A stretch of DNA of 64,000 bases from positions 62,001 through 126,000 of the forward strand of contig NZ_JAINDZ010000004.1 in the NCBI RefSeq assembly GCF_019802345.1, given 5' to 3'. Both the position numbers and the translations under genes were made by a program. The notes beneath the pieces were generated by a model. It was not told where the DNA came from. It did not search any database and saw only the letters and a list, made by a program, of their open reading frames with translations. The DNA comes from Methylosinus sp. Sm6. GTDB taxonomy: Bacteria > Pseudomonadota > Alphaproteobacteria > Rhizobiales > Beijerinckiaceae. This document shows positions 8,822 through 17,752 of the stretch, piece by piece (position 1 is the stretch's first letter; every line of letters begins with the position of its first letter).

Positions 8822-9373
8822 ATGAGCGACGATGACGAGCCCGGCTCTGGAAGCGGCCTTCTCTGGTATGAGGTCGGGCACTGTGATGGCTATTCGAGCG
8901 GCGAGACCGATGGCTTTCGGCGCGGGAAAAATAGCGGCTATCATCGAGGCGAACAAACTGCGCTGCGTGGGGTCGACGCCCAGCAGGAAGCCGAGTATCG
9001 CGCTGGCTGGCGTTCGATCCATATCAATGACTTCAACGCCTGGATGGCCGTCCTCGAAAATGAGCGGCAGCGCAGCGCTCAGCTCGCCGCGGAAGTCGAA
9101 TCCCTGCGGCAGTCTCTCGCCAACTCTGATCACCACGGCGATGAGAATTCCAGGAAACTGTTGAGGACACAGGATTTCAGAAGAGGGATGGAATGTTGCC
9201 TTTGGGCTCTGCTCAAAGCGGCAGAGAAAGGCAAGGCGGGACGCCCGGAATATGCCGAGCTGAAGTCCATCGTCTACCAGATGAACGATGCGTGGGTTAA
9301 GGGCGAGATTCTTTGCAGTCCCGATGCTCTTGGCCCGCATATCGTTTCTTTAAGACGAGCGCTCGAGGGCTGA
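8822..9373 (+). CDS. Unknown protein with Gly/aromatic repeat N-terminus
   Basis: A 183-residue soluble protein beginning one base after the DotA/TraY stop, with AAGGAGG (8809-8815) just upstream, so it is co-translated with it. The N-terminal 50 residues contain a short repeat of Gly-(His/Tyr/Phe) every 8 to 10 residues (GHCDGYSSG, TDGFRRG, NSGYHRG). Residues about 70-105 look like a coiled coil, and the C-terminal half is helical. No known family was recognised. A cytoplasmic accessory protein of the transfer machinery is the most economical guess. Confidence 0.65.
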   Translation: MSDDDEPGSGSGLLWYEVGHCDGYSSGETDGFRRGKNSGYHRGEQTALRGVDAQQEAEYRAGWRSIHINDFNAWMAVLENERQRSAQLAAEVESLRQSLANSDHHGDENSRKLLRTQDFRRGMECCLWALLKAAEKGKAGRPEYAELKSIVYQMNDAWVKGEILCSPDALGPHIVSLRRALEG

Positions 9374-9441
9374 TGTGCTGCAGATAGAGTACCAAATTCG
9401 CGCAGCCTCGTCGCACGATGGCCTCTCTAAAGGAGACCATC

Positions 9442-9750
9442 ATGCGATTTCTCTTCCTCTCCATGTTTTGCCCCTCCATCCTTCTCGCAGCGTGTTCCTC
9501 GGGAAATGTCCACGCCCCAGCAGACTACGATGCGCCTCCCGCCCCCGTCGTTCGGCATCCTTTCTACGACCCCTACGCGGCCTATGGCGAAGCCAACGCT
9601 ACATGGCGGCCGCCGGTGATCGATAGAAACGGTACGGTGGTCAAGCCGCTCGAACCCTCCACCCAGGCTACGCGGCCCAACTACGAATCGGCGCCTTGGG
9701 CGACCGGGGCGGCGGGGGGCTCCCACAACGCTCCTCCCGGCACGTTTTGA
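9442..9750 (+). CDS. Small lipoprotein of conjugation operon
   Basis: A 102-residue protein with a lipoprotein signal peptide: a short hydrophobic run ending in the lipobox LLAAC, so Cys of about residue 16 is the likely lipidated residue. The mature part is Pro-rich with aromatic residues (HPFYDPYAAYG, WRPPVIDRNG). The start at 9442 is set by AAAGGAG at 9429-9435; an in-frame ATG at 9418 lacks a site. It ends the rightward series. Outer-membrane lipoproteins such as DotC and DotD are core parts of type IVB systems, but this protein is not recognisably either; I call it only a lipoprotein. Confidence 0.7.
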   Translation: MRFLFLSMFCPSILLAACSSGNVHAPADYDAPPAPVVRHPFYDPYAAYGEANATWRPPVIDRNGTVVKPLEPSTQATRPNYESAPWATGAAGGSHNAPPGTF

Positions 9751-9992
9751 TCGGAGGCCGCGCGCGCGATGGTCGGCCGAGATCGGCCGCGTCGCTCGGG
9801 CGAGCCGACATCACCCGGCTTGCTGGCAGAATGCGTCGGGCGACGCGCAGTTCCCTCCTGCGCATCGCCCGAGCCACTTTTCGCCATGCTGGAGATCTAT
9901 CACAAATTGCAGATCGCGGAGCTTTGCCAGGGCGTGGTTATCGACGCCGCCGATGATCCTCGGCGGCGTCGAGCCGAGAATGCGAGCGCGAT

Positions 9993-10541
9993 TCAGCTCG
10001 GCCAGAATTGCGCGGACGTGGTGAGATATTCCCACGCCGTCGCCAGTCGCCGCGTTCTGAGCTGATAATTTTGCAGCGCGCTTCGGAACGCCGTCAGAAA
10101 GAGAAACAAGCAGAATGGCGAGAATTCCAGAACCGGCGCAATGCTCCAGGAAGCCCATGGAGTGATCGCGATCTCGAACAGCCAGTAGATGAACAGCACC
10201 CACCCCGAGCCGAAAAAGATATATGCAGAGAGCGCGGTTTGCCGGCGACGACTCTGCAAGAGCCCCTCGACCTGCGAGACCTTTATTCCGTGCAGAAACG
10301 CCGTCGCCTCGAGATCGAAGTGGCGATCTTCGTGGACTCTAAACCGCGTATCGCGTCGCGATCTACGACGAACCGCGGCGATCAATCCCGACAGCATGCG
10401 ACCGCCGTCGACGACTTCGTGCTTCGGAAATGTGCGTCCTGGCACGGAGCCGATCCACTTGACCCCGGTCCACGCTCTGTTCAGCAACGAGACACGTTTT
10501 GGAGTCTCGGATCGTCTGAGCTTCCATCTATCGCGCCGCAT
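9993..10541 (-). CDS. Two-helix inner-membrane protein in conjugation locus
   Basis: A 182-residue protein. The N-terminal 120 residues are basic and soluble. Two hydrophobic segments follow (SAYIFFGSGWVLFIYWLFEI, and one around VLEFSPFCLFLFLTAF). A conserved-looking basic tail, from NYQLRTRRLAT, ends in FWPS. Its start overlaps the 3' end of the DsbC-like gene by 14 bp, so the two are one leftward transcription unit. In IncI plasmids small membrane proteins such as TraX sit near TraY, and this could be an equivalent; the assignment is only positional. Confidence 0.65.
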   Translation of the reverse strand: MRRDRWKLRRSETPKRVSLLNRAWTGVKWIGSVPGRTFPKHEVVDGGRMLSGLIAAVRRRSRRDTRFRVHEDRHFDLEATAFLHGIKVSQVEGLLQSRRRQTALSAYIFFGSGWVLFIYWLFEIAITPWASWSIAPVLEFSPFCLFLFLTAFRSALQNYQLRTRRLATAWEYLTTSAQFWPS

Positions 10542-11646
10542 GGTTCTCGCTCCCTATCGATCCGATCACGGCATTCCAATCCTCTGGTAGCCCGTCGATT
10601 CGGCCCTCCGAGCCATCCTGCTTGCGCCAGATCACCGTCGGCGTCCCGCGCAGCCCGATCGCTTCGACGATCGCCATGTTTCGTCGAAGCAGGTCTTCTG
10701 CCTCCTTCGACGGCGGCCCGTTCAAGTCTCCACGCGACCATGCCGTTGCTATTTGATCGGTGGGCTTGCTCAAAAGCGCCAAGGCGCCTTTGGTGCTGCG
10801 GCCTTCATCTTCGTAGTCCAGAACCGACACCGGGACGATCGCGACGAGCACCCTCCCCGCGGCGACGACAGGCTGCAATTGCTGTAAGGCGCGGACGGAA
10901 TGCCCGCATAAGGGATCGATAAAGACGTAGATCCTCGGCGCCGATTCCGAGCCAATCGTACCGAAAGCCGCGCTGCGCGCGGCCTCCAATGCCGAGACAG
11001 CTTTTCCCTGGACAGGGATGCTCGCTCGTCCAGCCTCCTTTTCTCCTCCGATCGTCACGGTCGGCGCCACCCCAGGCAGCGGAGCGACTTGTTCGCGCGT
11101 GACATTTTTTCCGCTCGCGTCCCACATGACGCCCGGGATGACTCGCTCGCCGTCCGGCGTGACGTAGAACACCTGGAACTGTCGTCCATTGCGCACGAAT
11201 AGCCCACGCATCCCGTGGCTCGAGCCGAGTTCCGTGACGCGCGGCTCGCTTCGTCCAGCGATCGTCAGCAACAGATCCGCCGACAAATCGGTCTGTGCGC
11301 CCGAGATGATCGCTTCGCCGTCTGGCGTCAGCTGTAAGATCATGAACTCTTCGCCCTGCCGCGCGACAACCGCGCGCAGGCCATGCGCGGCCCCAGCTTC
11401 GAACAGCTGCGCTCCGCTCCTCGCGAGGTGTCTAAGCGCCGGCGTCTGCTCGACGAGTTCGGGAGAAAGCGGAGAAATCGCTGCGGCGCCGAGAGGCACG
11501 CCCGAGACGCTCTTCGGCACATCGGACGCTGCCGTCCCTCCTGGCGCACCCGTGTCATTCTGTGTTCCTGCCCGCGAGATCCCTGGCTCGGCCAGGGCCA
11601 TCGTGGAGGCGAATATCGCGGCGATCGTAAGCGAATGCGGATTCAT
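10528..11646 (-). CDS. Periplasmic DsbC/TrbB-like thioredoxin-fold protein with CGHS active site
   Basis: A 372-residue exported protein. The start at 11646 is preferred because AAAGGAG lies just upstream; the signal peptide spans residues 1 to about 26. A repeated N-terminal region (ILQLTPDGEAIISG, FYVTPDGERVIPGVMW) resembles the DsbC/DsbG dimerisation module used twice. The thioredoxin-fold domain from about residue 235 holds IYVFIDPLCGHS with Cys247, and a cis-Pro loop RGTPTV with Pro336. The usual CxxC is CGHS, so only one thiol remains. IncI TrbB is a DsbC-like protein, and the context (exported Cys-containing proteins at 2490 and 3054) fits disulfide handling for the transfer apparatus. 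Loss of the second Cys suggests isomerase or reductase rather than oxidase chemistry, or a chaperone. Confidence 0.8.
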   Translation of the reverse strand: MNPHSLTIAAIFASTMALAEPGISRAGTQNDTGAPGGTAASDVPKSVSGVPLGAAAISPLSPELVEQTPALRHLARSGAQLFEAGAAHGLRAVVARQGEEFMILQLTPDGEAIISGAQTDLSADLLLTIAGRSEPRVTELGSSHGMRGLFVRNGRQFQVFYVTPDGERVIPGVMWDASGKNVTREQVAPLPGVAPTVTIGGEKEAGRASIPVQGKAVSALEAARSAAFGTIGSESAPRIYVFIDPLCGHSVRALQQLQPVVAAGRVLVAIVPVSVLDYEDEGRSTKGALALLSKPTDQIATAWSRGDLNGPPSKEAEDLLRRNMAIVEAIGLRGTPTVIWRKQDGSEGRIDGLPEDWNAVIGSIGSENHAAR

Positions 11647-11703
11647 GGTGGTCTCCTTTCGACCACCAGCCTGTGAAAGCTCTGCGCGAACCAAAAGCGC
11701 GGA

Positions 11704-12021
11704 TTATGTGATCGCTTCGAAATCGTCACAGATCGATTTCAGCAGCACGGCCAAAACATTCGGCCTACCGACGAAAAATTCCGTATATGCGGTCGCCAAT
11801 GCCTTCTTTGCCAGGAGATCGTCGCGAGTTCGAGATGGAATGTTAGCGAGCTCGACGAAACGCCGATCGATCTCGTCGTCTGGGGCAACGCGGGCCACTA
11901 TCGCTGTCGTGCTACCATAGCGAGAGAACACCAACTGAATGAGGTGATCACATTTCGCTTCGAGCGTCACGTGATCGGCGTCGTCGATGGCAACGTCGTC
12001 AATTTGTTCGTGCTTCGCCAT
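11704..12021 (-). CDS. Small acidic hypothetical protein
   Basis: A 105-residue acidic, helical protein with no membrane segment. It starts MAKHEQIDDVAIDDAD and is followed downstream, 57 bp later, by the DsbC-like gene on the same strand, so it probably leads that leftward unit. Codon use is similar to its neighbours. No family was recognised. Confidence 0.55.
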   Translation of the reverse strand: MAKHEQIDDVAIDDADHVTLEAKCDHLIQLVFSRYGSTTAIVARVAPDDEIDRRFVELANIPSRTRDDLLAKKALATAYTEFFVGRPNVLAVLLKSICDDFEAIT

Positions 12022-12608
12022 TTCGCCGCACCCTGTTAGATAAAAGTCGCCCCCTGCTCGATAAAGAATGTCTTTCCGACGCGCAAAATCGTGATGTCAC
12101 ATTTGTCTTCGTTGATCGGAATTGACGCACACGCAAAGGGAGGGGCCGGCAACCGCGCGCGCCGCCTTCGTCACTGGTCGGTTTCGAGAATACAGGAACA
12201 TTGCCCCTACGCAATACCCCGCTGTTTCGGCTTCGAGAGTCGTCACCACTCGAACGCTTCCGCCGCAACGTCCTTGCAGGACTCACGCCTTTCCGACGGC
12301 TGCCGACTGTGCGCGCTGAAATTGCAAATGGGTGGCGAATGAGTCAATTCGACGCACCGAAAAGTGCCGCATTGGCGTTGGTTCGCCATCTTTCTGCAAC
12401 ATTCGCGCAGAGCCGCGTCAAAGTCGATGCGCGTCGATTCCTTCTGCGACGCGAGGGATCTCTCCGATGCAAAAAAACGAGTCTGACATGAAACGGAATG
12501 TCGAAGTGAGAGCGTGGCCTCATATTGGGTCGCGATTACCGCCTGCGCTTCCGAAGTCGGATCAAGTCCGGCGCGGCTCGATCACGTCGATAAGGAGCAT
12601 GTAGATTC
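12022..12608 (+). other. No gene recognised
   Basis: Several frames are open for up to 96 codons, but none has a convincing ribosome site or recognisable product. The stretch separates the leftward 11704 gene from the rightward 12609 gene and so must contain promoters for both. Confidence 0.4.
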
Positions 12609-13355
12609 ATGAAGTCTCCCGCCTTGACCGCCGAACAAATTTTGCGAGCGCTGACCCGTCGCCATTTCTACGATGGACGGCCACCCAAACGCGCGCTCAA
12701 AGAAGCTTCGCGCCGACGCGACGAGATGCTTCCTTTATTCCTGAACGAAATCGAGAAATTCCTTTCCGCATCTTCGAAGGAGCGCGTCGAGAACCCCACT
12801 CCCTTGCTGCTCATTTTTTTCGCTCTCGGTGAATGGGGAGATCACGGCGCCTATCGACCGCTCGCCCGCTTGATCCGTTGTCCGGAATTCACAGATCATC
12901 CGGGATTCGAATCCGTCTTCGACGAAGTCGGCCACCGCGTCATCGTGTCCGTGTTCGACGGGGATCCCGAACCTCTGTTCGCAGCGGTGCGCGATCCAAA
13001 GGCCCACAGAATCGCGCGCCACAATATCCTCACAAACACGCTTGCGATGCTCGCATACCATGAACGGATCGGTCGTGAAGCCATCGCCAATTTCTTGATC
13101 GACGCCTACGGGCAACTCGACGATCACCCCATCGTCTGGCTCGGCTGGGCGACGCTCGCGGCACGTCTCGATCTATCTGCACTTCGGCCGCTCGTCATCC
13201 AGGCGATCAGGGAGGAGCGCTTCGACGGATATGAGATCGAAGAGTTCGACGAGGATCTGAAGAGCGCAATCATTCGACCGGGTTCGAGCGAAATCAATGA
13301 AGATTTCTCGCCATTCGAGGGAGCCTACGAGGAGCTGAAGGTGCATTTCCCGTAG
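12609..13355 (+). CDS. DUF1186-family protein
   Basis: A 248-residue soluble helical protein. Residues 60-130 contain FFALGEWGDHGAYRPLARLI and the following RCPEF, typical of the DUF1186 family: HEAT-like helical proteins of unknown function found in diverse bacteria. Later conserved-looking stretches are HRIARHNILTNTLAML and WLGWATLAARLDLSALRPLV. The C-terminus is acidic. It is a single gene upstream of, but 400 bp away from, the RNA-repair pair, so no functional link is implied. Start ATG 12609 has AAGGAG at 12592-12597. Confidence 0.8.
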   Translation: MKSPALTAEQILRALTRRHFYDGRPPKRALKEASRRRDEMLPLFLNEIEKFLSASSKERVENPTPLLLIFFALGEWGDHGAYRPLARLIRCPEFTDHPGFESVFDEVGHRVIVSVFDGDPEPLFAAVRDPKAHRIARHNILTNTLAMLAYHERIGREAIANFLIDAYGQLDDHPIVWLGWATLAARLDLSALRPLVIQAIREERFDGYEIEEFDEDLKSAIIRPGSSEINEDFSPFEGAYEELKVHFP

Positions 13356-13757
13356 AATGGACATTGTCAGACTGCTCTCGCCGACGCCAAGCGAGACCTT
13401 TGAATGACATCATCGATTTTTCTGCGATCGGCGGCTGCGTGCCACGCGGCGCGGTCGGCATCGGCTGGTGTTCGAATCTTGGTTCGGAAAGATTGATTGA
13501 TCGAGAGGACGTAGGTCGCAATTGCAGTGGGCCGCGACGCTCATTGCGTTGTTGCTCTGAGCCGGGCAGTCGGGCTCGAAGGCGGCCGCCCGTCACGATC
13601 GGCATTCATGCCGTCTACCTTCAGCGCCGCCCCGACTCCGATTTGGCGAGGGGGTGCAATTTCTCCGTTTCGCGTTCGCCAGTCTCGACCGAGACAGGTC
13701 GAAGCTCACCTGCTATAGGCTTGCTCACGGCGCCATTGCCGAGCAGGCTCGATAGCC
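13356..13757 (+). other. No gene recognised; probable promoter region of hen1-pnkp
   Basis: Overlapping open frames here have Ser/Arg-rich, non-protein-like translations. No repeat or hairpin stood out. The region should carry the promoter for the RNA-repair operon. Confidence 0.4.
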
Positions 13758-15134
13758 ATGTATTTATCCATCGTCACCACGCATTCGCCGGCCACCGATC
13801 TCGGCTTCCTGCTGATGAAGCATCCCGATCGCGCCCATGACGTCGAGCTGTCCTTCGGACGCGGAACCGTGTTTTTCCCGCAGGCCGAGGCGGGACGCTG
13901 CGAGGCGGCGCTGATCCTCGATCTCGATCCGGTCGCTTTGGTGCGCGGTCGTGGCGGCGCCGAAGGGGTCGCGGATCAATATGTCAACGACCGTCCCTAT
14001 GCCGCGTCGTCCTTCCTCTCGGTCGCGCTCAACAAGGCGTTCCGCACGGCGATGACCGGCGTCTCGCGCGAGCGGCCGGAGCTCGCGGCGACGGCGATTC
14101 CGCTGGAGATCGTCGTCGCGCCTCTGCCGGCGCCGCGCGGCGGCGATTTGCTGGAGCGCCTCTTCGCGCCGCTCGGCTGGACCGTCGAGGCGCGCCGCAT
14201 CGAGGGAGCCGACGGCCCCTCGCGCTATGTCGAGCTGCGACTCGCGGGGACGCTGCGCCTCGCCGACGCGCTCGGCCATCTTTATGTGCTGATCCCGGTG
14301 ATGGACGCCGACAAGCATTATTGGGTCGGCGACGACGAGGTGGAGAAGCTCGTGGCCAAAGGCGGCGCCTGGCTCGCTGCGCATCCGGAGCGGGAGACAA
14401 TCGCGCGGCGCTTTTTGAAGAACCGCCGCAGCCTCGCGCGCGCCGCCCTCGCACGTCTCGCGCCGGAAGCCGAGAGTGAGGACGGTCCCGAGGACGAAAG
14501 AGCGCCGCCGCGCGAAGAGGCGCTCGAAGCGCCGCTGCGTTTGCACGACCGGCGGCTCGATGCCGTCGTCGGTCTGTTGAAGGAGGCGGGCGCGCGCAGC
14601 GTCGCCGATCTCGGCTGCGGAGAAGGCAGGCTGCTGCAACGGCTGGTCAAGGAGCGCGGCTTCGAGCGCGTGATCGGTCTCGACGCCTCCATCCGCGCGT
14701 TGGAGCGCGCCAGGGAGCGCCTGAAGCGCGATCGCGCCGGCGTGCCTTCCATGGAGCGGTTGAGCCTGCTACATGGCGCGCTCACCTATCGCGACGCGCG
14801 CTGGGCCGATGTCGACGCCGTCGCCCTGGTCGAGGTGATCGAGCATCTCGACGCCGATCGTCTGCCGACTTTGGTCGAGATCGTCTTCGCCGCAGCGCGT
14901 CCGAAGACCGTGATCGTGACCACGCCGAACGCTGAATATAACGCCTTGTTCGATTCTCTGCCGGCCGGCGCCTTCCGCCATCCCGACCATCGCTTCGAAT
15001 GGTCGCGCGCGCAATTTCACGATTGGGCGCGAGCCATCGCCGAGGGCCATGGCTATTCGGTCGCTTTTTCCGGCATAGGCGAGGAGCATCCGGACCTCGG
15101 CCCCGTCACACAGGTCGCGGTGTTCTCGAGATGA
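13758..15134 (+). CDS. hen1: Bacterial Hen1: 3'-terminal RNA ribose 2'-O-methyltransferase and Pnkp activator
   Basis: A 458-residue protein. The N-terminal half (1 to about 240) matches the bacterial Hen1 N-domain that activates the Pnkp ligase (start MYLSIVTTHSPATDLGFLL). The C-terminal half is an SAM methyltransferase with VADLGCGEGRLL (SAM site), EVIEH at residues 359-363 (metal ligands), TTPNAEYN, and RHPDHRFEWSRAQFHDW supplying the further His. Known role: it adds a 2'-O-methyl group to the 3' end of cleaved RNA before Pnkp seals the break, so the repaired site resists re-cleavage. Length and domain order match the family and the catalytic residues are present. It overlaps pnkp by ATGA, so the two are co-translated and probably form the known heterotetramer. 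Confidence 0.93.
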   Translation: MYLSIVTTHSPATDLGFLLMKHPDRAHDVELSFGRGTVFFPQAEAGRCEAALILDLDPVALVRGRGGAEGVADQYVNDRPYAASSFLSVALNKAFRTAMTGVSRERPELAATAIPLEIVVAPLPAPRGGDLLERLFAPLGWTVEARRIEGADGPSRYVELRLAGTLRLADALGHLYVLIPVMDADKHYWVGDDEVEKLVAKGGAWLAAHPERETIARRFLKNRRSLARAALARLAPEAESEDGPEDERAPPREEALEAPLRLHDRRLDAVVGLLKEAGARSVADLGCGEGRLLQRLVKERGFERVIGLDASIRALERARERLKRDRAGVPSMERLSLLHGALTYRDARWADVDAVALVEVIEHLDADRLPTLVEIVFAAARPKTVIVTTPNAEYNALFDSLPAGAFRHPDHRFEWSRAQFHDWARAIAEGHGYSVAFSGIGEEHPDLGPVTQVAVFSR

Positions 15135-17698
15135 ATGCGCCTCTTCCGACTCTCCTGGACATTCCCGATTTCTGCCTCGTCGTGCTCATCGGCGCGACAG
15201 GCGCGGGCAAATCGAGCTTCGCGTCGCGCTGGTTCAAGCCGACGGAGGTGATTTCCTCGGACTATTGCCGCGGACTCGTCTGCGATGACGAGAGTGATCA
15301 ATCGGCCTCGGCCGACGCCTTCGCGCTCGTTGCCGCAATCGCCGAGAAAAGGCTGAAGAACCGCCGGCTCACGGTGATCGACGCCACCAATGTGCGCGCC
15401 GCCGATCGCAAATCCTGGGTCGAGCTCGCGCGGCGCTGGCATGCGCTGCCTGTGGCGATCGTCGTCGATCCGGGCCTCGATGTCTGCATCCAGCGCAACA
15501 AGGCGCGGCCGGATCGCGATTTCGGACCCGGCGTACCGCAGCGCATGATTCAGGAGATTCATCGCGGCCTGCGCGGCCTCGCCAATGAAGGCTTTCGGCA
15601 GATCTGGAAGCTGTCCTCGGTCCAGACGATCGAGGCGGCCGCCGTCGAGCGCCGCCCGATGTGGACCGACAAGCGCGACGATACCGGCCCCTTCGATGTG
15701 ATCGGCGACGTGCATGGCTGCCTCGACGAATTGCGGCTGCTGGTCGCAGCGCTCGGCTATGTCGTCGAGGGCGAAGGCGATGCGGTCGCCGTCTCGGCTC
15801 CGCATGGCCGCAAGCTGGTCTTCGTCGGCGATCTCGTTGATCGCGGGCCGGATGTGCCGGGCGTGCTGCGCATCGCCATGGCGGCGCAGGAGGCGGGCGT
15901 CGCCTATGTCGTGCAGGGCAATCATGATCGCAAATTGTCGCGCTGGCTCGAAGGCCGAAAGGTCACGGTCGGCCATGGGCTTCAGGAGTCGATCGATCAG
16001 CTCGCGCAGGAGCAGGCCGAGTTTCGTGAGCGCGCAAAAACTTTCCTCGCTGATCTCCGCAGCCATTATTGGCTCGACGGCGGCAAGCTCGCCGTCGCCC
16101 ATGCGGGGTTGAAGGAGGAGATGATCGGCCGCGGTTCTCCCGCCGTTCGCGAGTTCGCTCTCTTCGGCGAGACGACGGGCGAGACGGATGAGTTCGGCCT
16201 GCCGGTGCGGCTCGATTGGGCGGCGAACTTCCGCGGGAGCTCGGCCGTCGTCTATGGCCATACGCCGACGCCGGATGCGGAATGGGTCAACAACACGATC
16301 TGCGTCGACACGGGCTGCGTCTTCGGCGGCAAGCTCACGGCGCTGCAATGGCCGGAGCGGGAGCTGGTCGAGGTTCCGGCGGCGCGAATCTATTGCGAGC
16401 CGGCGCGCCCGCTCGCCCCCACGCCCGAGACACGCGCCTTGCAGGCCGAGGCGGATCGGCTGCTCGATCATGCCGATGTGTCGGGACGGCGATGGATCGA
16501 CACCACGCTGCTGCGCCGCATTCCCATCGCCGAGGAGAATGCGGCGGCGGCGCTCGAAGCGATGAGCCGTTTCGCCCTCGCGCCGCAATGGCTCGTCTAT
16601 CTTCCGCCGACCATGTCGCCGGTGGAGACGAGCGCGCGCGACGGCTTTCTCGAGCGACCGGAGGAAGCCTTCGCCTTTTTCCGCGAGCGCGGCCAGAGGG
16701 AGGTCGTGCTCGAAGAAAAGCACATGGGCTCGCGCGCCGTCGTCGCGCTCTGCCGCGACGCCGATGTCGCGCGACGGCGCTTCGGCGTCCTGTCCGGCGA
16801 GAGCGGACAGATCTGGACGCGCTCCGGCCGCGCCTTCTTCGCGGATGGCGCAGAATGCGAGGCGCTGCTCGCGCGGCTGCGCGCCGCCTGCGACAGCGCG
16901 CGCCTCTGGGAGACGCTCGCGACCGACTGGCTCCTGTTCGACGCGGAGATCATGCCCTGGTCCGCCAAGGCTTCGGCGCTGATCGAGCAGCAATATGCGC
17001 CCGTTGCCGCCGCGAGCAGCATAGGGCTCGCGCTCGCGCATGCGGCCGCCGCGCGCGCCGCCGCTCGCGGCGTTCCTGTCGAGGCGCTGCGCGACCGGCT
17101 CGCGATCCGCGCCGAAAAGGCGGCGCGCTATGGCGAGGCCTGGAAGCCCTATGTCTGGCCGGTTCGCTCGCTCGACGATCTGCGCGTCGCCCCGTTCCAT
17201 CTGCTGGCGAGCGAAGGCGCGACGCATTTCGACAAGGATCATCTCTGGCACATGTCGATCGCCGAGACCTTGGCGGCGACCGGCGCGCAGAATGTCACGA
17301 CGACGCGCTGGCGTCGCCTGGCCCTGGACGACACGGCGGCCTGCGAGGAGGCGACGCGCTGGTGGGAGGAACTGACGGAAGCGGGCGGCGAAGGTATGGT
17401 GGTGAAGCCGCAAGACTTCATCGCGCGCGGCGCTAAGGGGCTGATCCAGCCGGCGCTGAAGGTGCGCGGGCCGGAATATCTGCGCATCATCTACGGCCCG
17501 GAATATGACCTGCCGGAACATCTCGCGCGCCTGCGCCAACGCGGCCTCGGCGCCAAGCGGACCAACGCCCTGCGCGAATTCGCGCTCGGTCACGAGGCCC
17601 TGACGCGATTTACCGCCGGCGCGCCCCTGCGCAAGACCCATGAATGCGTCTTCGCCATCCTCGCGCTGGAGAGCGAGCCGATCGATCCGAGGCTTTGA
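15131..17698 (+). CDS. pnkp: Polynucleotide kinase-phosphatase-ligase of the Hen1/Pnkp RNA repair system
   Basis: An 855-residue trifunctional enzyme. The N-terminal 5'-kinase has a P-loop GATGAGKSS at residues 21-29. The central metallophosphoesterase removes 2',3'-cyclic or 3' phosphates (GDVHG with D193 and H195, GDLVDRGP, GNHD, and GHTPTPDAEWVNNT). The C-terminal adenylyltransferase/ligase has the lysine motif K530-H-M-G. All three active sites look intact and the length is the usual 850-870. The start ATG 15131 overlaps the hen1 stop. With Hen1 it heals and seals RNA broken by ribotoxins. The plasmid also encodes PIN-domain toxins (55642, 60324); whether their products are substrates is only a hypothesis. 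Confidence 0.95.
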   Translation: MNAPLPTLLDIPDFCLVVLIGATGAGKSSFASRWFKPTEVISSDYCRGLVCDDESDQSASADAFALVAAIAEKRLKNRRLTVIDATNVRAADRKSWVELARRWHALPVAIVVDPGLDVCIQRNKARPDRDFGPGVPQRMIQEIHRGLRGLANEGFRQIWKLSSVQTIEAAAVERRPMWTDKRDDTGPFDVIGDVHGCLDELRLLVAALGYVVEGEGDAVAVSAPHGRKLVFVGDLVDRGPDVPGVLRIAMAAQEAGVAYVVQGNHDRKLSRWLEGRKVTVGHGLQESIDQLAQEQAEFRERAKTFLADLRSHYWLDGGKLAVAHAGLKEEMIGRGSPAVREFALFGETTGETDEFGLPVRLDWAANFRGSSAVVYGHTPTPDAEWVNNTICVDTGCVFGGKLTALQWPERELVEVPAARIYCEPARPLAPTPETRALQAEADRLLDHADVSGRRWIDTTLLRRIPIAEENAAAALEAMSRFALAPQWLVYLPPTMSPVETSARDGFLERPEEAFAFFRERGQREVVLEEKHMGSRAVVALCRDADVARRRFGVLSGESGQIWTRSGRAFFADGAECEALLARLRAACDSARLWETLATDWLLFDAEIMPWSAKASALIEQQYAPVAAASSIGLALAHAAAARAAARGVPVEALRDRLAIRAEKAARYGEAWKPYVWPVRSLDDLRVAPFHLLASEGATHFDKDHLWHMSIAETLAATGAQNVTTTRWRRLALDDTAACEEATRWWEELTEAGGEGMVVKPQDFIARGAKGLIQPALKVRGPEYLRIIYGPEYDLPEHLARLRQRGLGAKRTNALREFALGHEALTRFTAGAPLRKTHECVFAILALESEPIDPRL

Positions 17699-17752
17699 AG
17701 CCGCCGGGTTTCCTGGCGGAAATAAGCAGTTTGGCCTTTCTGGACGATTCTG

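Noticed and set aside
9958-9978. Short inverted repeat CTCGGC...GCCGAG between two converging units
   Set aside because: A 6-bp GC stem without a U-run is common by chance in this GC-rich DNA; not strong enough to call a terminator.
15053-17641. 862-codon open frame on the minus strand across pnkp
   Set aside because: It lies antisense to the unmistakable Pnkp gene, is Arg/Ala-rich without motifs, and results from the high GC content.
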